A stretch of 64,000 nucleotides of DNA, taken from positions 1 to 64,000 of the forward strand of contig CAJSYZ010000005.1 in the NCBI GenBank assembly GCA_910574455.1, given 5' to 3'. The notes below the pieces were generated by a model. The model ran no database searches and had not been told where the DNA came from. It saw only the letters and a program-made list of their open reading frames with translations. This document shows positions 36,561-47,900 of this stretch, piece by piece; position 1 is the stretch's first letter; each line of letters starts with the position of its first letter. Source of the stretch: Trichaptum fuscoviolaceum (Eukaryota > Basidiomycota > Agaricomycetes > Hymenochaetales > Trichaptaceae). Both the position numbers and the translations under genes were made by a program.

Positions 36561-36648
36561 CTTGTGGAGTGCTTCCTTAGGTGCGATCTCTCTCTTTTCT
36601 CCTGTGTAGTTAGTTGCGCAATACTTACTTGTGGAGTGCTTCCTTAGG
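36561..36648 (+). repeat. Duplicated 21-base motif in the Ty3-1 LTR
   Basis: CTTGTGGAGTGCTTCCTTAG occurs at 36561 and again at 36628, a spacing of 67. A diverged counterpart with spacing 65 is at the same place in the Ty3-3 LTR. It directly follows the self-primer sequence. Confidence 0.9.
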
Positions 36649-36857
36649 GATCCGCTTACTTGACGTTCAAAGCAGTGAAGAGTCCTAGCTGGCCTTGAGA
36701 ATCCCGCGACGCGCCTGGATAGAATCCCGTGCGTTTCCCGCCTGAATTCCCACAATCGTTCCCAGTCGCGAATCCAGATTCCCGAACGCGGGTTCTTGTC
36801 GCGAATTCCAGTTTCCCGAAACTGTTTCCCGCTACAATTCCCGACGGTCGTAACATT

Positions 36858-36868
36858 AGGTCAAAAGT
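36858..36868 (+). promoter_or_regulatory. Primer-binding site of Ty3-1 (self-priming type)
   Basis: AGGTCAAAAGT lies two bases after the 5' LTR. It is complementary to 36550-36560 of the LTR. No TGG of a tRNA-primed site adjoins the LTR. Confidence 0.75.
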
Positions 36869-36944
36869 CCTGGCTCACCGCCGCTCGGACTCGACACCCT
36901 CACGCTCTTTACTTCTACCCCCGCACCTGTACCGCCGACCAGCG

Positions 36945-38152
36945 ATGTCGTCCCACCAGGAATGGGGAGGACTCGCAGACACCTTCGCTTTCCCGTCCCC
37001 AAACTCCTCGAGGGAGGAAGACAAACTCCAGCCCATCCTTGATTGCCTAGACACCCTCAAAAACGCTACTCCAAGCTAGTCAACGAACACAATCAGGTTC
37101 AGAACACAGTCGCCCAGCTCAAGCACGCCAACCGGGCGTTAGAAGCCCAAATCGTGAGTCAGCCCGCCTCCCCGTCTGGGGGTGGAGCAGGGCTCAAGAT
37201 GAAGCTTCCCGACACCTTCGAAGGCGAACGAGCCAAGCTGGAAAACTGGATTCACCAGATTAAGCTCTACCTGTTCGGACAACATCCGGGGTTGGACGAA
37301 ACCCGCAAGGTCGCATTCGCCCTGATGCTACTGCGGGGACCGGCGCAAGACTGGGCACGACCCATTCTAGATCGACTCCAGGACATCCCGACACCGCCAG
37401 AAGCCGCCAGCCTGGAGGCCCTGTTCACCGCCCTTCGCGCCTCTTACGGGGAAATCGATGCAGACAAAGCCGCAGCCGACAAGCTGATGCGCCTACGCCA
37501 GACAGGAACGGTCGCCAAGTTTGCGTCGCAATTCCGTGCCCTCCAAGCCCTCACCGGGTGGCCCAAGGACGCAACAACGGATGTCATCTACCTCGACATG
37601 TTCCGGAAGGGACTCAAAGACCAGGTTCGCCAGCACATCGCCAGCACAGAGGCGAAGGATATGAAATTTGATGCCTACGTCAATTGGGTTTCTGAGACGG
37701 ACGAGAAGCTAAGGCTCACACACGCCTATGGACCAGTATCGAAGCCAGCGGCTATGCCCCGAAGCAATCCCGGCACCACTAGTTCAGCTCCGCGTACGAT
37801 CCCGACTGCGGGCGCAAGCTCGACGAAGGATCCCAACGCAATGGAGATTGACAGAGTGCGCCGGGAGCGCAGGAGTAAGGGACTATGCTACTACTGCGGA
37901 GAGAAAGACCATTTGGTGAGCGATTGCCCAACGCGACCGCCATCCCGAAACCTAAAGGCTACGAAATCCACATCCCCGTCGAGCCCATCGCCCCCCGCGC
38001 TCCAGTCGTTCGAAGAAACGCTCAAACGTATGGCGGAACAGTACGTCCAGAATGTGCAGCAGTCCGTGCTACAGAACGCATTCGCCGCCATGACGCCCGC
38101 CGCCAAGAACGTTCACAATCCCGAAGCCCCGCCCCCAGCGGATTTTCAGTAG
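36945..38152 (+). pseudogene. gag of Ty3-1, frameshifted
   Basis: The only ATG is at 36945 (MSSHQEWGGL). That frame closes at 37079, but the rest of Gag continues in the frame entered around an A5 run at 37059-37063, where one A appears to have been lost. The main frame then runs to TAG at 38150. A capsid-like region (residues after KMKLPDTFEGERAKLENWI) and one CCHC zinc knuckle (CYYCGEKDHLVSDC) are intact. Gag would form the cytoplasmic particle that houses reverse transcription. Confidence 0.85.
38140..38146 (+). promoter_or_regulatory. -1 frameshift heptamer G GAT TTT of Ty3-1
   Basis: In the gag frame the codons read GAT TTT CAG TAG, preceded by G. The heptamer fits X XXY YYZ with GGA as XXX (a tolerated form) and TTT as YYY. 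A -1 slip moves ribosomes into the pol frame, which is then open. Confidence 0.6.
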
Positions 38153-40475
38153 GGTCGTATTGCTCAGTCGCGCCCTATACGACCCAACCGCCCTTGTGGC
38201 CGAAGAACTCTCTTAATAATGGTCCCTTGTATTTAACCATCTCTACAATAGACCGTCGTCTTCGACGACATTTGAAGTTCCCGGTACAGGTTAGCGACGG
38301 AAAGACGGATGCCTTAGCCACAGTAATGTTAGACAGCGGTGCGTCGGGAACTTTCATAAATTCCCGCTACGTTTCGCGACACGGACTCCAGACCCGGGAC
38401 TTGGTAATCGCGATACTTTTGCGCAACGCGGACAATTCCCCAAACGCGATTGGCCGCATCACCAAAGAAGTAGTCCTCAACGTCGAGATGAAGGGACACT
38501 TAGAACAGTTAACCATGGCCGTCGCGGATATTGGCGACGACAATATTATCATGGGGATCGACTGGTTGCGGCACCATAACCCAACCATTGACTGGACCAA
38601 CGATGTGGTCAATCTCAACCGCTGCCCGCCTCAGTGTGACAACCAGCAACGCCTGGTCCCGCTTCCCCGCCTCGCCATAGCAGAAGAAGTTGAGACCCCC
38701 TGGGGGCCCGACAGGACCCAGGCCGAATGGGAAGCCGTCCCACCGGGATTTCGGTACTCAGAAAAATATTGGGACCTGTACCACAACGCCGAATCCTACT
38801 TCGTCACGACGGACAACCATTTCGCGTACAAAATTGCCGCCTTGTACACCCACTCCCAGGCCATCGCTGAGAAGTCAGCGGTGAAGGAAGGCGAGAAAAC
38901 CTTCGAAGAACTAGTTCCCCCCGAATTCCGTGAGTTTGCCGACGTTTTCTCGAAAGTTGAATCCGAAAGGCTTTCACTGCGCAAGCCGTATGATCACGCC
39001 ATAGATTTAGAACCCGGGAAGGTTCCCCCGTACAGCAAAATCTATCCCTTGGCCCCGGCCGAACGCGACGCCCTTCGCGAATTTGTTGACGAAAACCTGC
39101 GCAAAGGGTACATACGACCTTCGAAATCCCCTGCAGCGGCTCCCGTCTTCTTTATCAAGAAGAAGGACGGAACCTTGCGTATGGTAGTCGATTACCGACG
39201 ACTGAACAATATCACGGTCAAGAATCGATACCCGCTTCCCCTCACGATGGAACTCGTAGACGCACTGCAAAAGGCGAAGGTTTTCACGACGTTAGATTTG
39301 CGATGGGGCTACCACAACGTGCGACTGAGGCAAGGCGACGAGTGGAAGGCCGCATTTCGGACTCAGGCAGGACATTTCGAACCGACGGTAATGACATTCG
39401 GGCTCACGAATGCCCCGGCGACCTTCCAGCACATGATGAACGATATCTTCAAGGACCTCATTGGAGTATACGTGATCATCTATCTTGACGACTTGCTAAT
39501 CTTTTCCGAAGATGAATCACAGCACGATGAACACGTACGGGAAGTCCTTAAGCGGCTGCGCGAAAACGACTTGTTCTGTAAACCCGAAAAGTGCAAATTC
39601 AAACAGACTTCCGTCGAGTATCTCGGGATGATTATTTGGCAGGGAAAGGTGGCGATGAATCCCGCCAAAGTACAGGCGGTCCTCGACTGGCCTACCCCGA
39701 AAAAGGTGAAAGACATTCAAGCCTTCTTAGGGTTCGCGAATTTCTATCGACACTTTATTCGGGATTTCTCGCACATCGTCAAACCGCTCACGACGCTGCT
39801 GAAGAAGGACGTTCGCTGGGCCTGGACGGAAAACCAGCAGTTCGCTTTCGACTACCTCAAGCGCATGTTCACGACCGCCCCCGTCCTGATGATGCCAGAC
39901 ATGTCGCGACAATTCATTGTGGAATGCGACGCCTCTGATTTTGCAACCGGCGCGGTCTTGTCCCAGGAAGGCGACGACGGGCTGATACATCCTGTCACCT
40001 TTTTCTCGAAATCCCTCAACAATGCGGAACGTAACTACGAGATTTATGACAAGGAGCTACTCGCGATTATTAGAGCTCTCGACGAGTGGTGACATTATCT
40101 CGAAGGTGCGAGTCATAAACTCGATATCGTGTCTGACCACAAGAATCTGCTATATTTCTCTGAATCCCGAACGCTGACGCGACGCCAAGCCCGGTGGAGT
40201 CTGTTCCTCACCCGCTTCGACTTTACGATTCGCCATCGCCCAGGGCGACTCGGGGGCAAACCCGACGCCATGTCACGACGCGTCGATCTCCAACCAGAAG
40301 GCGAAGACAACATGGGACGAACCCTCTTGACCCCCGAAATGTTTCGGCTAAAGGCAATTCGTCGGGGAATGACGCAGGTACACGGGGATCAGGCCCTCCT
40401 ACGATGCATTCGTAAGTCAGATCAGTATGAAGACGAACTGGTGGACGCGATTGAATTGGTCAAGTCTAAGGCGCC
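38147..40475 (+). pseudogene. pol of Ty3-1, 5' part (protease, RT, RNase H)
   Basis: In the -1 frame relative to gag. The protease active site is MLDSGASGTF. RT contains FIKKKDGTLRMVVDYRRLN and YLDDLLIFS; RNase H begins ECDASDFATGAVL. A TGA at 40090-40092 stands where Ty3-3 has CGG in DEWRHYLEG, probably CGA to TGA, and the frame is open on both sides of it. The gene is interrupted at 40475 by Ty3-2 and resumes at 52946 in phase. Confidence 0.93.
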
Positions 40476-41024
40476 TGTTACGCATCAAGCTGCTTACCCT
40501 TGTTTACACATTGTTTATGTTCCCCCTCATCTTTTTCTCTCACCCTTTCTACCTGCATGTGCGTACACACATTGCATCATTCTTTCATCATTGACTCCAC
40601 ACTCCGATGGCTCCACTTGCTCCACCTTCACTCCGAGAGCCCCAGGACCTTCCACTCCGATGATACATCATTCTACTCCACTCCACTCCACCTATGCTCC
40701 GATCTGACATCATCCTCCATTAATTAGAGCCACTATGACGGACTCACTCCACTTCTGACCCGCGATGATGTAGTTTCATTCCTTGCTCCACTCTATTGTT
40801 CTCTGTAGTATATAAGGCCATGTACATAGCGCCCCAGGATGACACTTAAGTCAATCCTCCTATAGTCTTTTACAATCACGTACCAAAGACTCTGTTCACC
40901 CACGACTTCCGGTATAGAGACCCTCACAAAGCGGACCCTCTATACTGTACTTGCTACTTCACCCAACAACGCTTTGGTCACTTATCATTTCCGTGATAAG
41001 TCCATCGAAGCCGTGAACGTAACA
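40476..41024 (+). repeat. 5' LTR of Ty3-2
   Basis: 549 bp. TATA box GTATATAAGG at about 40808 lies ~38 bp before the predicted RNA start at 40848, an unusually clean core promoter. Confidence 0.95.
40848..40858 (+). promoter_or_regulatory. Predicted self-primer (RNA 5' end) of Ty3-2
   Basis: AAGTCAATCCT is the exact reverse complement of 41028-41038 and lies at a plausible distance (~38 bp) from a TATA box. Confidence 0.75.
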
Positions 41025-41027
41025 ATT

Positions 41028-41038
41028 AGGATTGACTT
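41028..41038 (+). promoter_or_regulatory. Primer-binding site of Ty3-2 (self-priming type)
   Basis: AGGATTGACTT begins three bases after the LTR and pairs over 11 bases with 40848-40858. Confidence 0.75.
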
Positions 41039-41605
41039 CTTTCTCATCTGAGATCGATCTCAACTCCGAAACACCCCCCTCTACGCTCTACCACATTCTA
41101 CAGCAGAATAAATCGGTACACCCTACGCATTCCAATCTGGAATACTGACGGTTAAGTATTACAACTGGCCCTTGTCTACTAACTATCATATAGGAACGAA
41201 AGGAATACGAACGACAGTACGATCGAATACACCAAGCATACAGTGCTATACTTGGAAGGAAGCGACAGACAAGTAATCACAGAAATTAAGCAGGTTCACG
41301 ACAGAATTTACGGTCCTTGTTACGCGTTTGGTTGGTGATAGCGTGAAGCAGAGGATCGCGACCCATTCAAGCAGCTTAGCCACGTCCAACGTAACTTGAA
41401 GAGAAGAAGGAAGCAGGGGAAAGGTCTCATCCACCACAGAAACTGCCACAGCCGGAAGACAAGCATACCCTCACTCGTAGACGACAGCAATACACGGTGA
41501 ACATCGAAACAGATTATCCAGCGAACCTAGGAAGACAGAAAGGACAAGGTATCCGAAGACGTTAATATCACTCACGTATACTCTTGTAGCTCAAAGGGTT
41601 GATAA
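41039..41605 (+). other. Ty3-2 leader without a long frame
   Basis: About 570 bases between the primer-binding site and the first long frame. No ATG-initiated frame of note is present. It may hold packaging signals or an intron. Confidence 0.5.
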
Positions 41606-42235
41606 CCCGAGGAAGTGCCCAACCTGAGGATTACTATACTACTCGCCGATCGCACGGAACTACCGTTGGCAGGCGTACTAAGGATCAACATCCTTAACCC
41701 CGTCTCCATCTACGACTTACAACCCACTTCATACCAATCCGACACACCCCCTCATAACCCCTCCGAACTTGACGAAAGCAGGACAGACCCACAGGACTAT
41801 TCCGAGTACGAACATCGAACACAAGAAGATAACGAAAGCCTCTACGATCAACTTGTACCCCCTCGATTAGAACCCACTGTTACTCAGGAAACCTACGCAT
41901 ACTCCGCCGAGGAAGGAACAGATTTCGAGAACCCAAGCCACCATTGGAACGAAGTATCTGAGCACAACAGATTACTACCTCCCGTGACTCCGAATCACTC
42001 CAACCCTCCGATCACTACACCCCCAAGCGTAGAACAAGCCCTACGTCCCTTCCCTCAACTTCGAACGTCCGAACGAACTCCCACACCCGCTCCAGGACCT
42101 TCCAGAACTTTAGGAAACCTCAGACAAACTTTCCAAAGGACAGGAAGACGACTCAGGAATACATTACAACAACCGATTAATCAATCTGGCGAATCAAGCT
42201 CCCGCTCCCGCCCCCAACTTCGACCAACTAATTGA
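41606..42235 (+). CDS. Ty3-2 upstream ORF A, no ATG
   Basis: Open frame of about 210 codons containing no methionine codon, so it would need splicing, frameshifting or a non-AUG start. The product is acidic, then rich in Pro/Ser/Thr, and ends in an Arg-rich stretch (RRLRN, SSSRSRPQLR). No domain was recognised. It overlaps ORF B by 122 bases in another frame. Confidence 0.35.
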   Translation, partial: PEEVPNLRITILLADRTELPLAGVLRINILNPVSIYDLQPTSYQSDTPPHNPSELDESRTDPQDYSEYEHRTQEDNESLYDQLVPPRLEPTVTQETYAYSAEEGTDFENPSHHWNEVSEHNRLLPPVTPNHSNPPITTPPSVEQALRPFPQLRTSERTPTPAPGPSRTLGNLRQTFQRTGRRLRNTLQQPINQSGESSSRSRPQLRPTN

Positions 42236-42713
42236 AGATAACTATCAGCACCTTGTCAATAGTGCATTAGTTCATCCGATCCAACAGAACTCCAAATACG
42301 ACCTACAATACCTCCAACTCCGTCTACACTCTATACGACACGACCCCATTAATTGGATCTACCGACACGGCATCTTTTGGTTCGAAGGAAAGCCATACAT
42401 TCCCGATTGTTACCTTCGCAAAGGCCTTATTGGAATCTGCCACACCAAAGTTGACAACGCCATTGATCATTTCTCCGAAAGAGAAACCCTCTTGAACCTC
42501 ACATCAATCGTTTATTGGCCCGGACAACCCCAGGACGTTGCAACCGAAATACGGAAGTGTATTTGTTACCTACTACACTCTGAACCACCCACCCGAGTTG
42601 CCAGCCCACCTCTCGAAGCATCCATCCGATCCATTACTCCACCTCCTGTTGAACCCGAAGAAGGAAGCCGAACCGTTACTCCGACTCCCCCAGCAAACGA
42701 AGACACCAACTGA
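42114..42713 (+). CDS. Ty3-2 upstream ORF B with integrase H2C2-like region
   Basis: Open in a +1 frame relative to ORF A; the first ATG (42492) is internal. The segment HGIFWFEGKPYIPDCYLRKG, then CHTKVDNAIDHF, then IVYWPGQPQDVATEIRKCICY follows the pattern of the integrase zinc-binding domain (glycine-rich lead, YVP, H...H, YWPGM, C..C). The His codons are at 42441 and 42468 and the Cys codons at 42558 and 42564, giving H-x8-H-x29-C-x-C rather than C-x2-C. The proper integrase of this element has its own normal copy 4.5 kb downstream. This could be a captured or duplicated domain now serving another role. Confidence 0.45.
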   Translation, partial: ETSDKLSKGQEDDSGIHYNNRLINLANQAPAPAPNFDQLIEDNYQHLVNSALVHPIQQNSKYDLQYLQLRLHSIRHDPINWIYRHGIFWFEGKPYIPDCYLRKGLIGICHTKVDNAIDHFSERETLLNLTSIVYWPGQPQDVATEIRKCICYLLHSEPPTRVASPPLEASIRSITPPPVEPEEGSRTVTPTPPANEDTN

Positions 42714-42728
42714 ATTAAATTTCAGTAA

Positions 42729-43772
42729 CTCGTTAAACTGGCGCCGAAAGACAGACCACCAGTCCCAGGAAAATACGTACCCATAGCAGCACAAGTACCC
42801 GTTGGAGTTACCCGCCCAGAAAACGCTGAATTTGACCCAGTAAACCGAGCCTGGTACAGACTTGACAAATCCAGAAGAAAAGTCTACCTTCATTTTCACT
42901 CAGGACACGACACCTGGAGAGCAATCTCGCATACCATCAAGAACCCGACCACATACTACAAACAGGTTAATACTTGGTACGCAGGAATCGAACCCAGTCA
43001 GGAAGAAATCGACCAGATACTTGCAAGAACATCGAGAACAGGCAGTCGACTTAACTCACCCAGAGTTGTTTCTTCTCAACTTGCATCACCCGCTCCTTCA
43101 CAACACTCGCCATTAATCACTACTCAACCAGAAGTACCACCAGCTAAAACCGAAGCACCACCCGCTGAATCGACAGCATCACCCTCCTTATCCTACGCCG
43201 CAGCAGCAGCACCTAAAGCTGAACAAACCTCCCCACTCCTCACATTCACCCAACCGAAGGTTGAAACACCTGCACCTGTTTCTAAACTCGAATCCGAAGA
43301 ACCAGAACCCAAAGCTCAAGGCAAGGCAAAGGACAACGACGAAGAACTTGTAGGACAATTTGAAGGACTTCGCATTGACACCAGATTTGAAGAAGGCGCA
43401 ACTTGGATACCCACTTGGACTCCACTACCCAAGAACTACGTTTCGCAGGAGACACAAACTATCCTCACTCTCGAGCAACTAGAGAAAGAGGAAAGAGAAC
43501 TAAGAAGGCGCAGACGAGAATCTGAAGAAGAAAGTTCAGAAGAAGACTCAGAAGATTCGGAAGACACCGAAGCCGAGGACACGGCACACACCGCCGAAGG
43601 ATCTGCACACTCAGCCGCAGGATCTACATCGGTTAACGCCAACAATAGTAACCGAAGCTCACCTGTACCCGTAATTCTGGAAAACGACGAACACCCCGAT
43701 CAGGAAGACCTTCCACAGCCACCCCCACCCCCACCATCACCTACACCCCCAGGAACCCCAGTAATAGTCGAA
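42729..43772 (+). CDS. Ty3-2 upstream ORF C, continuous with gag
   Basis: Same frame as gag, open from 42729 to the gag stop at 44915 with no ATG before 43773. The first part (WYRLDKSRRKVYLHFHSGHDTW, WYAGIEPSQEEIDQIL) looks like a small folded domain. The rest is Pro/Ala-rich, then strongly acidic and Ser-rich. It could be an N-terminal extension of Gag if translation or splicing brings ribosomes in from upstream. Confidence 0.4.
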
Positions 43773-44915
43773 ATGGCCGATCAAGCAGACCATCAACCGC
43801 GAGGCACCGGAGCAAATAAACCTTTTAACTTTACCGGCAAACGAAGCGAAGCTAGCCGATGGCTTAGCCTTGTTGAAAACTACTTGGCACTTAACGATTT
43901 GGACTATGCAACCGATCAACGCAAAATACGATTTGCACTCTCCTTTTGCACTGAAGGACCCGCTGCAATCTTTGCAAAGAATGTTAAAGACGAACAGGAC
44001 AATGCACAATGGGTTATGACTTGGCAACAATTTGTGGACAAATTCAAGTCACACTTCATTTCCACCGATTACATTGCCGATGCATTCAAGGAACTCTCTA
44101 GCCTTAAACAAGCACCCACGGACAAAATCGACGATTACATTCATAACTTCCAGCGACTCGCACGTGAAGCGAACATCACCGACTTCACAGTACTCTTTTC
44201 CATGTTCAAGAATGGATTACTCCGCCACACGCGAACCGCACTACTTCAGAAGGATATCCCAGTTCCAGACAATGGAATAAAGATAATGGCACCATACTAC
44301 GAAGCAGCCAGGAAGATAGGAAAATCATACGAGGAGATCTATCAGGACAACCGCCCGTTCAATCGACTCCGCAACCGTTATGGACAATCATCATACAATC
44401 GACCTCGATTCAACAAATTTCGCAGACGACGACTCAACGAAATGGACATAGATTCTGAACCCGAATCAGACCAACCCGAGGAACCAGAAAATTTGGAAGA
44501 ATCATTCAAGCTCTACGCGATGTACTTCAACAAGCTTACGCCCGAGGAAAAGAAGAAAGCGCAAGCAGATGGACTCTGTTTCTACTGCAAGAAGGCAGGA
44601 CATTTCGCAAACAAATGCCCTTCGCGTCCCGCACGCACCTCGAAGTTCCGAAGCTCAGGAAAATCCCCAAGGAAATTCCAGAACAACTTCAGACGAAACA
44701 ATGGACGATTCAAGAAGCGAAACATCAACTCAATGGAACTTGACGAAGAACCCGATGACCCGGACGATTTGATTGCTGAACGCGCAATCCAGATCCATGA
44801 AATGATGACAGACCTCAATGGACAGGAACAGGAAGCATTGTTCAACATGCTAGACGAAATGCCCGATCCCAATGATGACAACGACGATTTTGACGATGAT
44901 GATGGAAATTTTTGA
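43773..44915 (+). CDS. gag: Gag of Ty3-2
   Basis: 380 residues from ATG 43773 (MADQADHQPRG). A Ty3-type capsid region (FTGKRSEASRWLSLVENYL, FKSHFISTDYIADAFKELSSLKQ) is followed by one CCHC knuckle (CFYCKKAGHFANKC), a basic tail and an acidic end. There is no stop or frameshift. It ends at TGA directly after a slippery heptamer that leads to pol. Confidence 0.92.
   Translation: MADQADHQPRGTGANKPFNFTGKRSEASRWLSLVENYLALNDLDYATDQRKIRFALSFCTEGPAAIFAKNVKDEQDNAQWVMTWQQFVDKFKSHFISTDYIADAFKELSSLKQAPTDKIDDYIHNFQRLAREANITDFTVLFSMFKNGLLRHTRTALLQKDIPVPDNGIKIMAPYYEAARKIGKSYEEIYQDNRPFNRLRNRYGQSSYNRPRFNKFRRRRLNEMDIDSEPESDQPEEPENLEESFKLYAMYFNKLTPEEKKKAQADGLCFYCKKAGHFANKCPSRPARTSKFRSSGKSPRKFQNNFRRNNGRFKKRNINSMELDEEPDDPDDLIAERAIQIHEMMTDLNGQEQEALFNMLDEMPDPNDDNDDFDDDDGNF
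44906..44912 (+). promoter_or_regulatory. -1 frameshift heptamer A AAT TTT of Ty3-2
   Basis: The gag frame reads GGA AAT TTT TGA. A AAT TTT is a canonical X XXY YYZ site immediately before the stop. The pol frame is open only from 44903 and has no ATG near its start, so entry by -1 slippage at this site is the simplest way to make Gag-Pol. Confidence 0.75.
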
Positions 44916-47900
44916 TCAACTCTAAGTTGGTTAATCCGATTCATCAACTCAACACCATCACTATCAACGGAAACACTCGCTCTTTTCGCATACCCATCAC
45001 GGTACTCATTAACGGACAACCTCACACACTCTCAGCTCTACTCGACACCGGAGCACAACTCAATTTCATCAACTCAAAACTAGCCAACAAACTCAAACTA
45101 AAAACGCAGAAAATCGACAAACCCATACTAGTCAGTAACGCCGATGGTACACTCAACACAGAAGGCAGTGTCACCAAACGAACTCGAATCCACATCACAC
45201 ACCCCCACACTCTTTCACCACATTTCTACCTCACTCATATCCCAAAGGACGACGTTATACTAGGTCTACCTTGGTTTAAACAAGCTAAACCAAAGATAGA
45301 CTGGGGAAACGATGCAATCACCATAAACAAGATTACGATTTCAACCCGAATGGAACAAGAAAAACAACAGAAACTTCCACTACCAGAAAAGCTCGACATC
45401 CCAAAGGAATATATGCCCTATGCCAACATCTTCTCCGAAAAAGAAATCCAAACATATCCACCAGCACGACCTTATGATCACGAAATCAAGACAAAACCCT
45501 CATTTATACCAAAAATCTTCAAAACCTACAATACTCCGTACCACCAAAGACCCATACTCCGTGACCTTATTAATGACCTACTCAAGAAAGGATTCATTAA
45601 ACCCTCCGCATCACCGATGGCCTCACCATTATTCTTCATCAGCAAGAAAGATGGAACCCTCCGACCGATTCAGGATTATCGATATCTAAACGAGCATACA
45701 ATCCGCGATGGATTTCCGATACCGAACACCCAGACACTATTGAATCAACTCCAAGGATCCAAATACTTCACCACCCTCGATATTCGACAAGGATACCACA
45801 ACATTCGAATCAAGGAAGAAGACCAATGGAAAGCCGCATTCAACTGCGAAGAAGGACACTTTCAACCAACAGTTATGTTCTTTGGCCTATGCAATTCACC
45901 CGCCACCTTTCAACGTTTCATGAATGATATACTTGCGAAGCAAATCCGCGAAAACAAGTGTATTGTTTACATGGACGACATTATGATCCATGCCGCCACT
46001 ATGCAACAACTTATCTCGAATACCCTCGAAGTTTTTGACGTCCTCAAGAAACACAAGCTATATCTCAAACCCGCCAAATGCCGATTCCACCAGACCGAAG
46101 TCCCATTCCTAGGATACATTATCTCCGAGTCACAGATCAAGACTGACCCGACGAAAATACAAGGAATAGTTGACTGGCCAACACCGAAGAATCTACGAGA
46201 CATACGATCATTCACAGGATTTACAAACTTCTACAGGCGATTCATTCCCCATTATGCCACCATATGCCGACCTCTCGATCAACTAAAACGCAAAAACATA
46301 CCATTCGTTTGGACCGACCGACAACAACATGCTTTTCAAACACTCAAGGACTTATTCTCGAAACAACCACTCCTTATGCAACCCGACCCGAACAAGCCAT
46401 TCTACCTCGAAACCGACGCTTCAGCCGTAGCTACTGGTGCAGTACTACGACAACTCGACAAGGATAATCAATTACGACCAATTGGATACATCTCCCAAGC
46501 ACTTAATCCGACGCAACGAAACTGGCAAATATACGACAGGGAACTATTTGCTATCATCCGCGCATTACAGACATGGCGACACTATCTATTAGGCAGCCCA
46601 CATGTTATCACAGTACATTGTGATCACAAGAACCTAACCTATTGGCGACAACCACAACGATTAACCCCTCGACAAGCCCGATGGCAGAACGAACTTTCAT
46701 GTTACCCCCTCCAAATCCAAGCAGTCCCCGGAAAACACATGATCCAATCCGATGCCCTTTCCCGGAGACCCGACCAATTTAAAACGGAAGGAGAACTCAA
46801 CAACGAAGTTACACTTCTACCAGAAAAGGTTTTCATTCAAGAGATGGAAATACTCGAAGCCGAAATAGAAGAACAGGACGATGACGATCGAAACACCATT
46901 GACATTGACGAACTTCATGACAAGATTCGACTCGAAACAGGCAACATTCAGAAAGCAATGACACTCATTCAGAAAGAACTCCCCCTCACAAAACCAAAGA
47001 TGAACGACTTCTCAATCAAGGATAACCTTGTACACTTTAGGAACAAGATCTATGTTCCGAAGAACAAGGAAATCATGAGAAACATCTTACGACTTCATCA
47101 CGACCTCCCCACGCGAAATCACCCAGGAATAGCAAACACGATGGAACAGATTCGACGCACCTACTACTGGCCCCGCATGCAGCAGTTCATTTCGAAATAT
47201 GTGCAAGGATGCGCAATTTGCCAACAGATGAAGATAAATCACCATCCACTTGTACCTCCGCTCAGCCCAATCATCGCAGACAAAGACACATACCCCTTTG
47301 CTACAGTCAATATTGATTTCATTACCGACCTACCGGAATCAAATGGCTACAACAGCATATGTGTTATTGTGGACCATGATTGCACCAAGGCAATAGTACT
47401 CACCCCATGCAACAAGACAATCACCGCACTCGATACCGCACAACTCTACATCGACAATGTCTACAAACGATTTGGATTACCCAGGAAAATAATCTCAGAT
47501 CGTGGACCCCAATTTGCATCGACACTATTCAGACAGCTATGCCGCTTACTGCACATCAAGCAGGCTATGTCTACAGCATATCACCCACAAACTGATGGAC
47601 AAGCAGAACGAACGAACCAGGAGATCGAAGCATACTTCCGAATTTACGCAGCAAACCACCCCCAACATTGGTCACGATACATACCAATGATGGAATTCAC
47701 TCACAACAATCGCAAGCATTCCACCACAGAGCAGACCCCTTTCCGATTACTCATGGGATACGACCCAACATCATTCCCTACGGAAAAATCCGAGATCGAC
47801 AGTAACATCCCCACACTCCAAACTCGCTTGATCAAGATATTGGAACTCCGAACCGAAGCCGAAGCAGCTCTAACTCTCGCACAAGAATTCCAGCGTGAGA

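Larger units (their letters stand above)
36038..36855 (+). repeat. 5' LTR of Ty3-1
   Basis: 818 bp, TG...CA. A TATA-like GATAAATAG (about 36513) lies ~35 bp before the predicted transcript start at 36550. A 21-base motif is duplicated within it (see 36561-36648). Confidence 0.95.

Noticed and set aside
37043..37079. Programmed frameshift at the A5 run in Ty3-1 gag
   Set aside because: The heptamer is C AAA AAC, which does not allow full re-pairing; a lost A in a copy already carrying a nonsense codon is simpler.
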